Made by a program: the position numbers and the translations under genes
Shown: piece by piece, positions 25,228 to 35,493 of the stretch
How positions within the stretch are numbered: position 1 is the stretch's first letter
Layout of the letters: each line of letters starts with the position of its first letter
The notes under the pieces: generated by a model
The model's input: only the letters and a program-made list of their open reading frames with translations
What the model was told of the DNA's origin: nothing
Databases searched by the model: none
From: Polymorphum gilvum SL003B-26A1
GTDB lineage: Bacteria; Pseudomonadota; Alphaproteobacteria; Rhizobiales; Stappiaceae
Direction of reading: 5' to 3'
DNA length: 64,000 nt
NCBI RefSeq assembly: GCF_000192745.1
Contig: NC_015259.1
Location: 3,425,001-3,489,000 of the forward strand

Positions 25228-25302
25228 GCGCCAGCTGGCGCGCGCCTGGCCTGCCGCGCGAGTGGTCTGCCGCGCGAGTGGCCTGCCGCGCGAGTGGTCT
25301 GA
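25228..25302. repeat. Palindrome and 16-bp tandem repeats downstream of uxuB
   Basis: A perfect 14-bp palindrome GCGCCAGCTGGCGC (25228-25241) follows the uxuB stop directly. It is followed by three copies of a 16-bp unit YCTGCCGCGCGAGTGG (25250-25265, 25266-25281, 25282-25297) and a partial fourth. There are no spacers, so this is not a CRISPR. The rest of the gap up to 25480 is GC-rich and shows nothing recognisable. The palindrome may be a transcript-end hairpin, though no T run follows. Confidence 0.7.
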
Positions 25303-25480
25303 GCGCGCGCGCCGCCTATACTTGCCGTTCATCCGCCCGATTCGCGGGCGTTCCCCAAGGCCATGCCCGGCCCGCCCCCCGGATCGCAGCGGGGCCGACG
25401 CCGATGCCCGGGCCGGCGGGGGGATCCTCTCCGCCCGGCCCCGACGGGACCGCCACCCGCCCCAAGGACGAAGGCTCGCC

Positions 25481-26077
25481 ATGGCCCGCACCCGCGCTGC
25501 CGACTACGACGACAAACGCAACGCCATCCTCAACCGCTCGGCGGCGCTGTTCGCCGCAAAGGGCATCGACCGCGCCGCCATGTCGGAGGTCGCGCGCGCC
25601 TGCGGCGTGTCCAAGGCGCTGCTCTACCACTATTACGCCAGCAAGGAAGCCCTGGTCTTCGACATCATCCACGCCCACCTGTCGGAGCTCGACGAGGCGA
25701 TCGCAGAGGCCGACGCGCCCGACCTCGCCCCCGACCAGCGCCTGCGCGCCCTGGTGCGCCGAACGCTCGAGGCCTATCGCGACGCCAACGACAAGCACAA
25801 GGTCCAGCTCGCCGGCGTGCCCGCCCTGCCCGCCGACAAGGCAGAGGCGATCAAGGCCATCGAGCGGCGCATCGTGCGCCGCTATTCCGACGCCCTCCTC
25901 GCCGTCAACCCCGACCTCAACCGCGACCGCCCGCTGCTGCGCCCGGTCACCATGAGCCTGCTCGGCATGCTCAACTGGGTCTACATGTGGTTCCGGCCCG
26001 ACGGACCCATCTCGCGCGAGGACTACGCCGACATCGCCGCAACCCTCGTCCTCGAAGGCGTCAAGGCCGTCCGCTGA
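25481..26077 (+). CDS. TetR-family transcriptional regulator
   Basis: A 198-residue regulator starting MARTRAADYDDKRNAIL. The N-terminal DNA-binding domain has the pattern AALFAAKGIDRAAMSEVARACGVSKALLYHYYASKEALV (about residues 20-58). The C-terminal helical domain (about 70-195) is a ligand pocket of the AcrR_C-like type. It stands alone, with no adjacent target gene that would reveal its regulon; PaaR-like regulators look similar, but this is not enough to assign it. Confidence 0.88.
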   Translation: MARTRAADYDDKRNAILNRSAALFAAKGIDRAAMSEVARACGVSKALLYHYYASKEALVFDIIHAHLSELDEAIAEADAPDLAPDQRLRALVRRTLEAYRDANDKHKVQLAGVPALPADKAEAIKAIERRIVRRYSDALLAVNPDLNRDRPLLRPVTMSLLGMLNWVYMWFRPDGPISREDYADIAATLVLEGVKAVR

Positions 26078-26147
26078 GCGCGCGGTTTTAGGGAAAATTA
26101 ACCCTGTTCGGCCGAGCATGACGCATCGGCAGAACAGGAGTTCAGCG

Positions 26148-26342
26148 ATGACCGATCTCCGGCGGCGCCTGGACAGGCTCGACGACTTCTTCGACGCGGT
26201 GGAGGGCTACACGGACCTGCCCGTCGACCAGCTGGTACAGGTCCTGCTCGACCATTTCGTCGTGGATCTCGACCTGCTCGGCGAGTTCGCCCGAATGCTG
26301 GAACACCGCACGGCCGCGACCCCGGCAGCGGTCGCCGCCTGA
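26148..26342 (+). CDS. Small acidic hypothetical protein
   Basis: A 64-residue ORF from ATG 26148 with AGGAG at 26136-26140. The sequence begins MTDLRRRLDRLDDFFDAVEG and is helical and acidic with a central leucine-rich stretch (QLVQVLLDHFVVDLDLL). It ends in an Ala/Thr-rich tail. No family was recognised. A good ribosome site and coherent amphipathic composition argue that it is real. Confidence 0.55.
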   Translation: MTDLRRRLDRLDDFFDAVEGYTDLPVDQLVQVLLDHFVVDLDLLGEFARMLEHRTAATPAAVAA

Positions 26343-26370
26343 GCGGACGGTGCAAGCGGCGGAGGGGCCC

Positions 26371-26904
26371 TCAGCCGATCGACAGCGTCTGGCCTTGCTC
26401 AGCCGCCTCCTCGCGCTCCGGCGGGCGGGTCGCTCCGCCCTGCCAGATCTTCTGGCGGTTGCGGATCTCGCGCGGCGCGGGACCGAAATAGCTTGAGGTC
26501 TTGACGAAATCGCGCGGGTGCAGGATCACGCTGGAGACACGCTGGTAGAGCGCCTTGGCGGAGATCGGCTTCGACAGCAGTTCGTGCACGCCGAGCCGGC
26601 GCGCCTCGATGATGCGGCTGCGTTCGGTGTGGCCGGTGACCATGATGATCGGAATGTAGGCGAACGGGTTGTTCGGCGTGCGGATCATGCGCACCATGTC
26701 GGCGCCGTCGAGGATCGGCATCACCCAGTCGAGGATCAAGATGTCCGGATTGGCGCGGTCCATCGCCTCCAGGCCGGAGGCGCCGTCCTCTGCCTCCACG
26801 ATCCGGCGCGCGCCGAAGCCCTGCAGCATGGTGCGCAGGATGGTCCGCATGTAGGCGCTGTCCTCAACCAGCAGAAATGTCAGCGAGGCAAGATCCAGGC
26901 TCAC
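26371..26904 (-). CDS. Single-domain response regulator with C-terminal extension
   Basis: A 177-residue receiver protein starting at GTG 26904, which has GGAGG six nt upstream. The CheY-like domain spans about residues 8-130 with phospho-acceptor Asp59 (ILILDWVMP), an acidic pocket at VEDS (13-16) and the conserved Lys in LLSKPIS. There is no DNA-binding output domain. The C-terminal 45 residues contain a SSYFGPAPREIRNRQ motif seen at the end of other alphaproteobacterial receiver-only proteins and a charged tail. It probably signals by protein-protein contact. No kinase gene is adjacent. Confidence 0.85.
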   Translation of the reverse strand: MSLDLASLTFLLVEDSAYMRTILRTMLQGFGARRIVEAEDGASGLEAMDRANPDILILDWVMPILDGADMVRMIRTPNNPFAYIPIIMVTGHTERSRIIEARRLGVHELLSKPISAKALYQRVSSVILHPRDFVKTSSYFGPAPREIRNRQKIWQGGATRPPEREEAAEQGQTLSIG

Positions 26905-27159
26905 CGGCGACCTCCGTTCGTGACGCACAGCCTAACCCGGAAAATCTGAAAAGAGCGTTAGTGGCCGGGAACCGCGCAAGTCGGATTTGAGCTAAATGCA
27001 CGAGCCTACTTGTCACCCTCCGGCAAGGTTGCAGCCGATTAACGGTTTGCGGGACAACGCCTTAACGGGCCCTTCAAACTTGGCGCCTATCTGTCGCAAA
27101 CAGCACAAGCGGACGGCACACAGCCGGCCGCGCAGGACATTCAGGGATCGGAGGGGACG
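26905..27159. other. Intergenic region with no recognised element
   Basis: This 255-bp gap separates the leftward response regulator from a rightward small ORF, so it should contain two divergent promoters. No clear -35/-10 pair, operator or RNA was recognised. Confidence 0.4.
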
Positions 27160-27333
27160 ATGCGGGCGGAGCGAGAAGCCGACGACGGCAAGGCCGGGGA
27201 CGCGCACGGCGCGCTCAGGGCAGCTGCGTCCGAGATCGCCGGCGCCCCGCTGCGCGAGAACGTCCTGCTCGTCTCGGGCCTGGCGCTGCTGGTCGTTGCC
27301 GGCAGCATGATCCTCACCACCGTGGTCGGCTGA
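27160..27333 (+). CDS. Small single-pass membrane protein
   Basis: A 57-residue ORF at ATG 27160 with a strong GGAGGGG site. The first 35 residues are charged and soluble (MRAEREADDGKAGDAHG...), followed by one hydrophobic helix (VLLVSGLALLVVAGSMILTTVV). No homologue family was recognised. It is convergent with ccoS, ending 28 bp from it, and could be an unnoticed accessory of the cbb3 assembly region, but that is only positional. Confidence 0.5.
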   Translation: MRAEREADDGKAGDAHGALRAAASEIAGAPLRENVLLVSGLALLVVAGSMILTTVVG

Positions 27334-27361
27334 CGACCGCCGCCGACGCTCCGCCGGCCTG

Positions 27362-27562
27362 TCAGCGGCGCTCCTCGCCGTCCTCCTCCTCCCTGCCGGA
27401 ACCGCGGTCGGGCTGGTCGGGAAGGTCGTCGTCCTGCAGGATGCGCCACTTGGCGCCCTCCAGGTCGTCGTACTGGCCGCTCTTCAGCGACCACAGGAAG
27501 GCGACTAGGCCGAGCAGGCCGAGAAACAGCGCGATCGGGATCAGGTACAGCAGGACATCCAC
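27362..27562 (-). CDS. ccoS: cbb3 oxidase maturation protein CcoS/FixS
   Basis: A 66-residue membrane protein with one N-terminal helix (LLYLIPIALFLGLLGLVAFLW) and the family hallmark SGQYDDLEGAKWRIL, followed by an acidic tail. CcoS is needed for cofactor insertion into the cbb3 oxidase. The start is GTG 27562 with AGGAG eight nt upstream. It follows ccoI by 11 bp and is the last gene of ccoGHIS. Confidence 0.9.
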   Translation of the reverse strand: MDVLLYLIPIALFLGLLGLVAFLWSLKSGQYDDLEGAKWRILQDDDLPDQPDRGSGREEEDGEERR

Positions 27563-27573
27563 GGCGACGGCTC

Positions 27574-29769
27574 CTATTTCCCGGCGCCGAGCCGCAGCCG
27601 CAGCGCGTTGGCCGTGACGATAATCGACGACCCCGACATGGCCAGCGCCGCAATCAGCGGCGTGACGTAGCCGGCAACGGCGATCGGAACGGCGATGAAA
27701 TTGTAGATCACCGAGATCCACAGGTTCTGCATCATGGCGGTCTTTGCCTTGCGCGCGATGGCGAGCGCCTCTGCCACGGGTGCAAGCCGGTCGCCGAGAA
27801 AGACGGCGTCGGCCGCGGCCTGGCTGAGATGGACGGCGGTCACCGGCGACAGCGAGACATGGGCGCCGGCAAGCGCCGGAGCGTCGTTGAGGCCGTCGCC
27901 GACCATCAGCACGCAGCGGCCATCGGCCTTGAGCTCCTCCAGCCGCGCGATCTTGTCGGCCGGCGTCAGGCCGGCGCGCCAGTCGGCGATGCCGAGCGCG
28001 CGCGCGGCCGTGTCGACGGCGCCGGCCCGGTCACCGGACAGGATCTCGATCCGGTAGCCGCGGGCGCGCAACGCCGCGACGGTCGCCGCCGCGTCGGGCC
28101 GCAGCGACTGGCGCATCGGCAGCAGCCGCGGCGCCGCCTCGCCGATCCTGAGCGCGAGCAGCGAGGCATCGGGATGGCGTGCGAGGGCCTCCGCGACGGC
28201 GGCCTCGTCGACGCCGCAGAAGGCGGGACTGCCAAGGCGCACGAGCAAGCCCTCGTGGACAGCCTCGACGCCGGCGCCGGTCGTCTCGACGACACCGTCG
28301 AGCGGGCGGTCGGCCCCAACCGCACGGGCCAGAGCGAGAGCCAGCGGATGCTTGCTCGACAGCGCAAGACGGCCGGCCAGATCAAGCACCGCGTCCATCG
28401 GCACGGCCGGTTCGATCAATTGCGGCTCGGCAAGGGTCAGCGTGCCGGTCTTGTCAAAGACGATCGTATCGGCAGCGGCGAGCCGCTCGATGGCATCGCC
28501 GGAGTTGATCAGCACGCTGGAGCGGAACAGCTGGCCAGAGGCGACGACCTGGACGGCCGGAATGGCGAGACCGAGGGCGCAGGGACAGGTGATGATCAGC
28601 ACGGAGATGGCGATCACCAGGGCGGGCTGCCAGTCGAGCCCGGCCAGGATCCAGCCGAGGAAGGTCAGAGCCGCAGCACCATGGACCAGCGGCGAATACT
28701 GGGCTGCCGCCTTGTCGGCGAGGCGGACGTAGGTCGACTTGGCCTGCGCGGCCGCCTCGAGCAGCCGGTTGACCTCGTCGAGCAGGGTGGCACCCGACGC
28801 CGCGGACACGCGCACCTTCAGGACGCCGTCGGCGTTGAGCGTGCCGGCATAGACGCGCTCGCCGGCGCCGACGGGCTGCAGGGCGGTTTCTCCGGTGACC
28901 AGACTCTGGTCGATCTCCGAGCGGCCGAATTCGACGATGCCGTCGACCGGGATGCGCTCGCCGGCGGTGACGAGCACCAGGTCGCCGGGCTCGATCTTCG
29001 ACAGGGGCACCTCGCGCACCGCTCCGTCCGCCCCGATGCGGGCCGCGACCTCCGCCTTCAGGGCGGCGATGTTCTCGGCCAGCGACCGCGTCCTGCGTCG
29101 CATGTTGTGGTCGAGATAGCGCCCGACCAGGAGGAAGAACAGCAACATCACCGCCGATTCGAAATAGGCGTGATGCTGGCTCTGCATGGTCTGCACGAAG
29201 GACAGACCGACGGCGAGGGTGACGCCGATGACGATCGGCACGTCCATGTTCAGCCGCCCGGCGCCGAGGGCTGCAAGCGCGCTGCGCAGGAACGGCCGCC
29301 CGGAATAGGCGACCGTGGGCAAGGCAATGATCGCCGACACCCAGTGGAACAGGTCGCGCGTTTCGGGAGTGATGTCGGTGACGTTGCCGGACCAGACCGA
29401 AATCGACAGCAGCATGATGTTCATGCCGGCAAAGCCTGCCACCGCCATGGCGCGCAACAACTCGCGGCCGTCCCGGTCCTGACGCTCCTTCTGGGCGGCT
29501 GGATCGAAGGGATGGGCGCGGTAACCCATGCGGTCCAGCGCCGCGACGATGTCCTCTGCTCCGGTTTCCTCGGCCCGCCAGGCGACCGCAAGCCGCTGGC
29601 TGGTCAGGTTTACCCGGGCATGGGCGATGCCGGGAAGCCTGGCCAGGCCGCGCTCGATCTCGCTCATGCACGCCGCGCAGGTGATCCCCTCGACCGCAAG
29701 ATCCATACGGACCGACCCGTCCTCGGCCGGCGTCACGAAGGATTCCCAGTCGCGCATGTGAACCGTCAT
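27574..29769 (-). CDS. ccoI: Copper-translocating P-type ATPase CcoI/FixI
   Basis: The 731-residue P1B ATPase has an N-terminal metal-binding domain with CAAC (31-34), membrane copper site CPC (395-397), phosphorylation motif DKTGT (439-443) and the MVGDGLNDAPAL hinge. CcoI exports copper for assembly of the cbb3 active site rather than for resistance; the position between ccoH and ccoS supports this role. The first Met is used as start, with a second Met four codons later. Confidence 0.95.
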   Translation of the reverse strand: MTVHMRDWESFVTPAEDGSVRMDLAVEGITCAACMSEIERGLARLPGIAHARVNLTSQRLAVAWRAEETGAEDIVAALDRMGYRAHPFDPAAQKERQDRDGRELLRAMAVAGFAGMNIMLLSISVWSGNVTDITPETRDLFHWVSAIIALPTVAYSGRPFLRSALAALGAGRLNMDVPIVIGVTLAVGLSFVQTMQSQHHAYFESAVMLLFFLLVGRYLDHNMRRRTRSLAENIAALKAEVAARIGADGAVREVPLSKIEPGDLVLVTAGERIPVDGIVEFGRSEIDQSLVTGETALQPVGAGERVYAGTLNADGVLKVRVSAASGATLLDEVNRLLEAAAQAKSTYVRLADKAAAQYSPLVHGAAALTFLGWILAGLDWQPALVIAISVLIITCPCALGLAIPAVQVVASGQLFRSSVLINSGDAIERLAAADTIVFDKTGTLTLAEPQLIEPAVPMDAVLDLAGRLALSSKHPLALALARAVGADRPLDGVVETTGAGVEAVHEGLLVRLGSPAFCGVDEAAVAEALARHPDASLLALRIGEAAPRLLPMRQSLRPDAAATVAALRARGYRIEILSGDRAGAVDTAARALGIADWRAGLTPADKIARLEELKADGRCVLMVGDGLNDAPALAGAHVSLSPVTAVHLSQAAADAVFLGDRLAPVAEALAIARKAKTAMMQNLWISVIYNFIAVPIAVAGYVTPLIAALAMSGSSIIVTANALRLRLGAGK

Positions 29770-29780
29770 GCGCGCAACTC

Positions 29781-30317
29781 CTATTCTTTCAGGAACAACC
29801 TGTTCTCCGACCGGAACACCCTGCCCTCGCCGCCCTCCGCCTCGAGGATGAGATTCCAGTTGCCGGCGTCAAGCGACGCCTCCGTGTGACCGACGAAGCG
29901 GCCGGTCTCCTCCTCCTGGAGCAGGATGAGATGGTCGGCGCCCTGGCGGGTCGGATGGTTGAGACGGGCGGTGAAGGCAACGCCGGTAACCGGCAGCCCC
30001 GCGCCGTCGCGGGCACGCACGACGATGCGCGCCGTGCCGCCGGCCGACCGGTCGAGACCGGCCTCGACCGCCCAGCCCCGCGCCGCCTGTTCCCGTGCGG
30101 CCGCGATTTCCTGGTTGTAGAGCTGTCCCGCCGTGTAGGAACTCTCGACCACGACGCCCGGGAACGACCCGAGCGCGACCCACAGGAACACCGCGTTGGC
30201 GGCGAAGATGACCCCGAAGAAGCCGACCAGCCACAGCAGCACCGTGCGTCCGGTCATCGGCTTGCCGCCGCTGCTGTCCGCGTCCCGAATCGGGCCGGCA
30301 TTTCCGATCGTCGACAT
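29781..30317 (-). CDS. ccoH: cbb3 oxidase assembly protein CcoH/FixH
   Basis: A 178-residue protein with one membrane helix (about residues 24-50, LLWLVGFFGVIFAANAVFLW) and a periplasmic beta-domain ending NRLFLKE. The family segment VVVESSYTAGQLYNQEI lies just after the helix. CcoH interacts with cbb3 subunits during assembly. GGAGGGACC precedes ATG 30317, 8 bp after ccoG. Confidence 0.9.
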   Translation of the reverse strand: MSTIGNAGPIRDADSSGGKPMTGRTVLLWLVGFFGVIFAANAVFLWVALGSFPGVVVESSYTAGQLYNQEIAAAREQAARGWAVEAGLDRSAGGTARIVVRARDGAGLPVTGVAFTARLNHPTRQGADHLILLQEEETGRFVGHTEASLDAGNWNLILEAEGGEGRVFRSENRLFLKE

Positions 30318-30325
30318 GGTCCCTC

Positions 30326-31783
30326 CTATGGTGCCTTGAAGTAGTCTTTTGTGGTGACGACCTCGCCCATGACCGATTCCGTCAGCCGGAAGGTCACCGG
30401 CGTCGACGGCGGCATCTTCGTACCCGCCGGCGAATGGACGAGAACGCGCAACTCCCGGGTCTGGTCGGGCCCAACCTCGATGAACGGGCGGCCGTCGACA
30501 TACTGATCGATGCCGACCGCCTCGATCCGCGACCCGCCCGGCATTCCCTCAACGTTCAACACGAAGCTGCGGGCATGGTTGCGCTTGTTCATCAGGCGCA
30601 CGGTATAGCCGTTGCGGACGCTGCCGTCGCTCTGGGTGACGAAGATCGGATTGCGGTCATGCAGCACGCTGATGCCGGCGAAATCGCGGCTGAGCAACGC
30701 ATAGAGCATAAGGGCACCGACCAGGGCGATGATCGCCGCGTAGATCACCGTACGCGGGCGGACGATCTCGTAGACCGGTTCCTTGCCGGCGACGCGGCGC
30801 TCAATATTCTCGTCGGTGTCGTAGCCGATCAGACCCGTCGGCTTGCCGATCTTGGTCATGATGTTGTCGCAGGCGTCGATGCACAGGCCGCACTGGATGC
30901 AGTCGAGCTGCATCCCCTTGCGGATGTCGACGCCGGTCGGACAGACGAAATAGCACTGGTTGCAGTCGATGCAGTCGCCGGCCGGCAGGCCCTTGGCTTC
31001 CAGTTCCCTGTTGTGTTTGAGCGACCCGCGCGGCTCGCCGCGGTCCCAGCGATAGGTAACGTTGAGCGCCTTCTCGTCGGTCAGCGCAGCCTGGATGCGC
31101 GGCCAGGGGCACATGTAGATGCACACCTGCTCTCGCATGAAGCCGGCCAGAAGATAGGTCGTGGCGGTCAGGATGCCGATCCAGACATAGGCACTCACCG
31201 GCGCCTGGAAGGTGGCGAGTTCGTAGACGATGGTCGGCGCGTCGGCGAAATACAGAACCCATGCGCCGCCGGTCCACCAGGCGATCATCAGCCACAGGAA
31301 ATGCTTGGTCGCGCGCCTGGCGACCTTCTTGGCGGTCCACGGCGCCTTGTCGAACGCGATGCGCTCGCGCCGGTCGCCCTCGACCTTGCGCTCGACCCAC
31401 AGGAACAGGTCGGTCCACACGGTCTGCGGACAGAGGTAGCCGCACCAGATGCGGCCGGCGACAGCGTTCATCAGGAACAGGGCCATCGCCGCAACGATCA
31501 GCAGGCCGGTGAGGTAGTAGACCTCCTGCGGCCAGATCTCGATGAAGAAGAAATAGGCGCGGCGGCCGGCGAGGTCGATCAGGACCGCCTGGTCGGGCGC
31601 CTCCGGCCCCCGGTCCCAGCGCACGAAGGGCAACAGGTAGTAGATGCCGAGGGTGATGAACAGAAGGGCCCACTTGATCCTTCGGAACGTCCCATGGGTG
31701 GCCATGGGATAGATCTTCTTGGCAGAGGCGAACCATTCGTCCGGCTGGCCGCTGCCCACTGCGGCATCTGGCTCGACGCGCAT
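30326..31783 (-). CDS. ccoG: cbb3 oxidase accessory iron-sulfur protein CcoG/FixG
   Basis: A 485-residue membrane protein with five or so helices, two ferredoxin-type [4Fe-4S] motifs (CIDCNQC...CP and CIQCGLCIDAC, about residues 265-310) and a periplasmic C-terminal domain. The membrane motifs GYLCPQTVW and CIYMCPWPR carry further cysteines typical of FixG. CcoG is linked to copper reduction for cbb3 maturation. ATG 31783 is chosen for AAGGA eight nt upstream; 31801 is an alternative. It opens the ccoGHIS transcript. Confidence 0.93.
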   Translation of the reverse strand: MRVEPDAAVGSGQPDEWFASAKKIYPMATHGTFRRIKWALLFITLGIYYLLPFVRWDRGPEAPDQAVLIDLAGRRAYFFFIEIWPQEVYYLTGLLIVAAMALFLMNAVAGRIWCGYLCPQTVWTDLFLWVERKVEGDRRERIAFDKAPWTAKKVARRATKHFLWLMIAWWTGGAWVLYFADAPTIVYELATFQAPVSAYVWIGILTATTYLLAGFMREQVCIYMCPWPRIQAALTDEKALNVTYRWDRGEPRGSLKHNRELEAKGLPAGDCIDCNQCYFVCPTGVDIRKGMQLDCIQCGLCIDACDNIMTKIGKPTGLIGYDTDENIERRVAGKEPVYEIVRPRTVIYAAIIALVGALMLYALLSRDFAGISVLHDRNPIFVTQSDGSVRNGYTVRLMNKRNHARSFVLNVEGMPGGSRIEAVGIDQYVDGRPFIEVGPDQTRELRVLVHSPAGTKMPPSTPVTFRLTESVMGEVVTTKDYFKAP

Positions 31784-31837
31784 CGATTCCGTCCTTCTCA
31801 AAGCGCGATCCGGCCCCTACGGATCTTCGTGATGATC

Positions 31838-31865
31838 AGGGCCGGCGCTCGGCCGGCCCTTTTTT
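31838..31865 (+). terminator. Hairpin plus T-run oriented opposite to the cco genes
   Basis: Stem AGGGCCGGC (31838-31846) pairs with GCCGGCCCT (31852-31860) across a 5-nt loop and is followed by TTTTTT on the plus strand. It would terminate rightward transcripts, although both flanking genes (ccoG, ccoP) run leftward. On the leftward transcript it forms the same hairpin without a U run and may protect the ccoNOQP 3' end. Confidence 0.55.
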
Positions 31866-31906
31866 CAGTATGGTTGCAAGTCTAGCCCTGCTCGAAGGCT
31901 TCGGCC

Positions 31907-31920
31907 TTGCGACGGATCAA
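31907..31920. promoter_or_regulatory. Weak FNR/FixK-like box upstream of ccoG
   Basis: TTGCGACGGATCAA matches the TTGAT-N4-ATCAA consensus at 8 of 10 positions. It lies about 125 bp upstream of the ccoG start, in the gap after ccoP. It is plausible because ccoGHIS genes often have their own FixK/FNR control. Confidence 0.35.
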
Positions 31921-31945
31921 CCCGCGACATCCTGTCCCGCAGCGA

Positions 31946-32824
31946 TCACTCGCCGCCGCCGAAGGCGTGGACATAGACGGCCAGCGACTTGATCGTCGCC
32001 GGGTCAAGACGGCCTTCCCAGGCCGGCATGACGCCGTTGCGCGGCGCGTTGACCTGCGCCTTGATCGCGGCCACGGACTTTCCATACAGGTAGTTCGCCG
32101 CGGTCAGGTCGGGCGCACCGACCTCGCGCATGCCCTTAAGGTCCTCGCCGTGGCAGGATGCACAGTTGTCGAGGTAGACCGTCTCGCCAGCGGCCAGATC
32201 GACGCCCGCCTCCGGCTCCAGGCCGGCCTGGGCGGCGACATAGCTCGCGACCTGATCGATCTCGTCCTTGTCGAGCAGACCGTCGCGGCCGAAGGCCGGC
32301 ATGTCGCCGATGCGGGCTTCATCGTGCCCCGAACGGATGCCGTATTTCAGCGTGGTGTGGATGTCGTCCAGCGTGCCGCCCCAGATCCAGGCGTCGTCCT
32401 GCAGGTTCGGGTAGCCGAGCGAGCCGGTCGCGCCGGAGCCGTGGCAGGGCGCGCAGTTGTCGCCGAAGGCCGCCCGACCGTTGGCCATGGCGAAGTCCAG
32501 CATGCCCTGGGTCGAGCGGATGTCGTCCAGCGAGGCATCGACGAGCGCCGAGCCGATCTGCGCGCGTTCCGCCATGCCGGCCTCCAGCGCGGCCAGCGCG
32601 TCGGCGCGCTGGCTGTTACCGAGGACACCGGCCGTGTAGGTGGTCAGCAGTGGCCAGGACGGATAGACGATCCAGTAGCCGATGGCCCACACGATGGTGG
32701 CATAGAAGACGTAGAGCCACCACTTCGGCAGCGGGTTGTTCAGTTCCTTCAGGCCATCCCATTCGTGGCCGGTCGTCTCCACGCCTGACAGCGCATCGAC
32801 TTCCTTGTTGTGAGTATCGGTCAT
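31946..32824 (-). CDS. ccoP: cbb3 oxidase diheme subunit CcoP
   Basis: A 292-residue membrane-anchored cytochrome c with an N-terminal helix (about 34-56, preceded by NNPLPKWWLYVFY) and two heme c sites: CAPCH (124-128) and CASCH (221-225). The heme axial Met candidates lie in IGDMPAFG and NGVMPAWEG. CcoP passes electrons to CcoO and CcoN. It lies 3 bp after ccoQ. Confidence 0.95.
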   Translation of the reverse strand: MTDTHNKEVDALSGVETTGHEWDGLKELNNPLPKWWLYVFYATIVWAIGYWIVYPSWPLLTTYTAGVLGNSQRADALAALEAGMAERAQIGSALVDASLDDIRSTQGMLDFAMANGRAAFGDNCAPCHGSGATGSLGYPNLQDDAWIWGGTLDDIHTTLKYGIRSGHDEARIGDMPAFGRDGLLDKDEIDQVASYVAAQAGLEPEAGVDLAAGETVYLDNCASCHGEDLKGMREVGAPDLTAANYLYGKSVAAIKAQVNAPRNGVMPAWEGRLDPATIKSLAVYVHAFGGGE

Positions 32825-32827
32825 GGA

Positions 32828-32983
32828 TCAATCCTCCCGGAACGGGATGTTCGCGGCATCCTCGAAACGCTTGCGGTTCTTCGGCCACAGGGCGTAGGCG
32901 AGCACGATGCCAAACAGGATCACGAAGTAGAGCAGCCCCCAGGTCTGGGCGAAGGCGGCCAGGGACGTATAGGTCTCGTTCAT
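32828..32983 (-). CDS. ccoQ: cbb3 oxidase small subunit CcoQ/FixQ
   Basis: A 51-residue one-helix protein at ATG 32983 with a GAGGAGG site. The sequence contains the hydrophobic stretch TWGLLYFVILFGIVLAYALW followed by the family tail PKNRKRFEDAANIP. CcoQ stabilises the assembled oxidase. It sits in the usual place between ccoO and ccoP. Confidence 0.92.
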   Translation of the reverse strand: MNETYTSLAAFAQTWGLLYFVILFGIVLAYALWPKNRKRFEDAANIPFRED

Positions 32984-32993
32984 GCCAGCCTCC

Positions 32994-33728
32994 TCACCTC
33001 AGGTCTGCCTTGGAGTCGTAGATCGAGAAGTCGACCAGCGTGCCGAGCATCTGGAGATAGGCGACGAGCGCGTCCATCTCCGTAACCTTCTGCGGGTTGC
33101 CGTCGAAGTCGCGCACGATCGCATTCGGATAGCGCTCCAGGAAGGCATCGACGCCATCGGCATCCGGGTTGGCCTGAGCCAGAAGGTCTGCCGCTGCGTT
33201 CTCGATCATCGTCTCGGTGTAGGGGACGCCGATGATCGCGTTGGTCTTCAGGTGGTCGGCGATATCGCGCGTGCCCAGGGTCGCGTTCAGCAGGAACGGA
33301 TAGCCGGGCATGATCGATTCCGGCACGACCGAGCGCGGATCGACCAGATGGTCGCGGTGCCACTCGTCGGAGTACTTGCCGCCGACGCGGGCGAGGTCCG
33401 GACCGGTGCGCTTGGAGCCCCACTGGAACGGATGGTCGTACATCGACTCCGCCGCCAGCGAGAAGTGGCCGTAGCGCTCAAGCTCGTCGCGCATCGGGCG
33501 GATCATCTGCGAGTGGCACAGGTAGCAGCCCTCGCGGATGTAGATGTTGCGGCCGGCGAGTTCGAGGGGTGTGTAGGGACGCATGCCCTGCACCTTCTCG
33601 ATCGTGCTCTTCAGGTAGAACAGCGGGACGATCTCGACCAGGCCGCCGATGGCGACCATGACGAGAATGCCGACCAGCAGAACCAGCGAGTTCTTCTCGA
33701 AGACTTGGTGCTTGTTCCAAACAGACAT
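32994..33728 (-). CDS. ccoO: cbb3 oxidase monoheme subunit CcoO
   Basis: A 244-residue membrane-anchored cytochrome c: one N-terminal helix (about 15-38) and one heme site CYLCH (68-72) in [18 protein letters not shown], with the axial Met candidate in [10 protein letters not shown]. It follows ccoN by 15 bp and precedes ccoQ by 10 bp. Confidence 0.95.
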   Translation of the reverse strand: MSVWNKHQVFEKNSLVLLVGILVMVAIGGLVEIVPLFYLKSTIEKVQGMRPYTPLELAGRNIYIREGCYLCHSQMIRPMRDELERYGHFSLAAESMYDHPFQWGSKRTGPDLARVGGKYSDEWHRDHLVDPRSVVPESIMPGYPFLLNATLGTRDIADHLKTNAIIGVPYTETMIENAAADLLAQANPDADGVDAFLERYPNAIVRDFDGNPQKVTEMDALVAYLQMLGTLVDFSIYDSKADLR

Positions 33729-33743
33729 GTTCGCGCCTCCCCC

Positions 33744-35399
<1,656 letters not shown>

Positions 35400-35479
35400 T
35401 CTTCCGCCCCAGTCTTGTTCGTCGCTGCACTGTGCCAGCGAGCCGGATTGACCTTGCGCACGGGTGGGCCCGAAACGCG

Positions 35480-35493
35480 TTGATTCAGATCAA
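35480..35493. promoter_or_regulatory. Perfect FNR/FixK box upstream of ccoN
   Basis: TTGATTCAGATCAA matches TTGAT-N4-ATCAA exactly. It is centred 87 bp before the ccoN ATG. The FixK-type regulator at 38536-39249 is the likely binder. Confidence 0.85.

Noticed and set aside
25250-25302. Possible CRISPR array
   Set aside because: Units of 16 bp abut each other with no spacers and no cas genes are nearby.
27829-29889. 686-codon plus-strand frame opposite ccoI
   Set aside because: Antisense shadow of the P-type ATPase, Gly/Arg/Gln-rich, with no motif.
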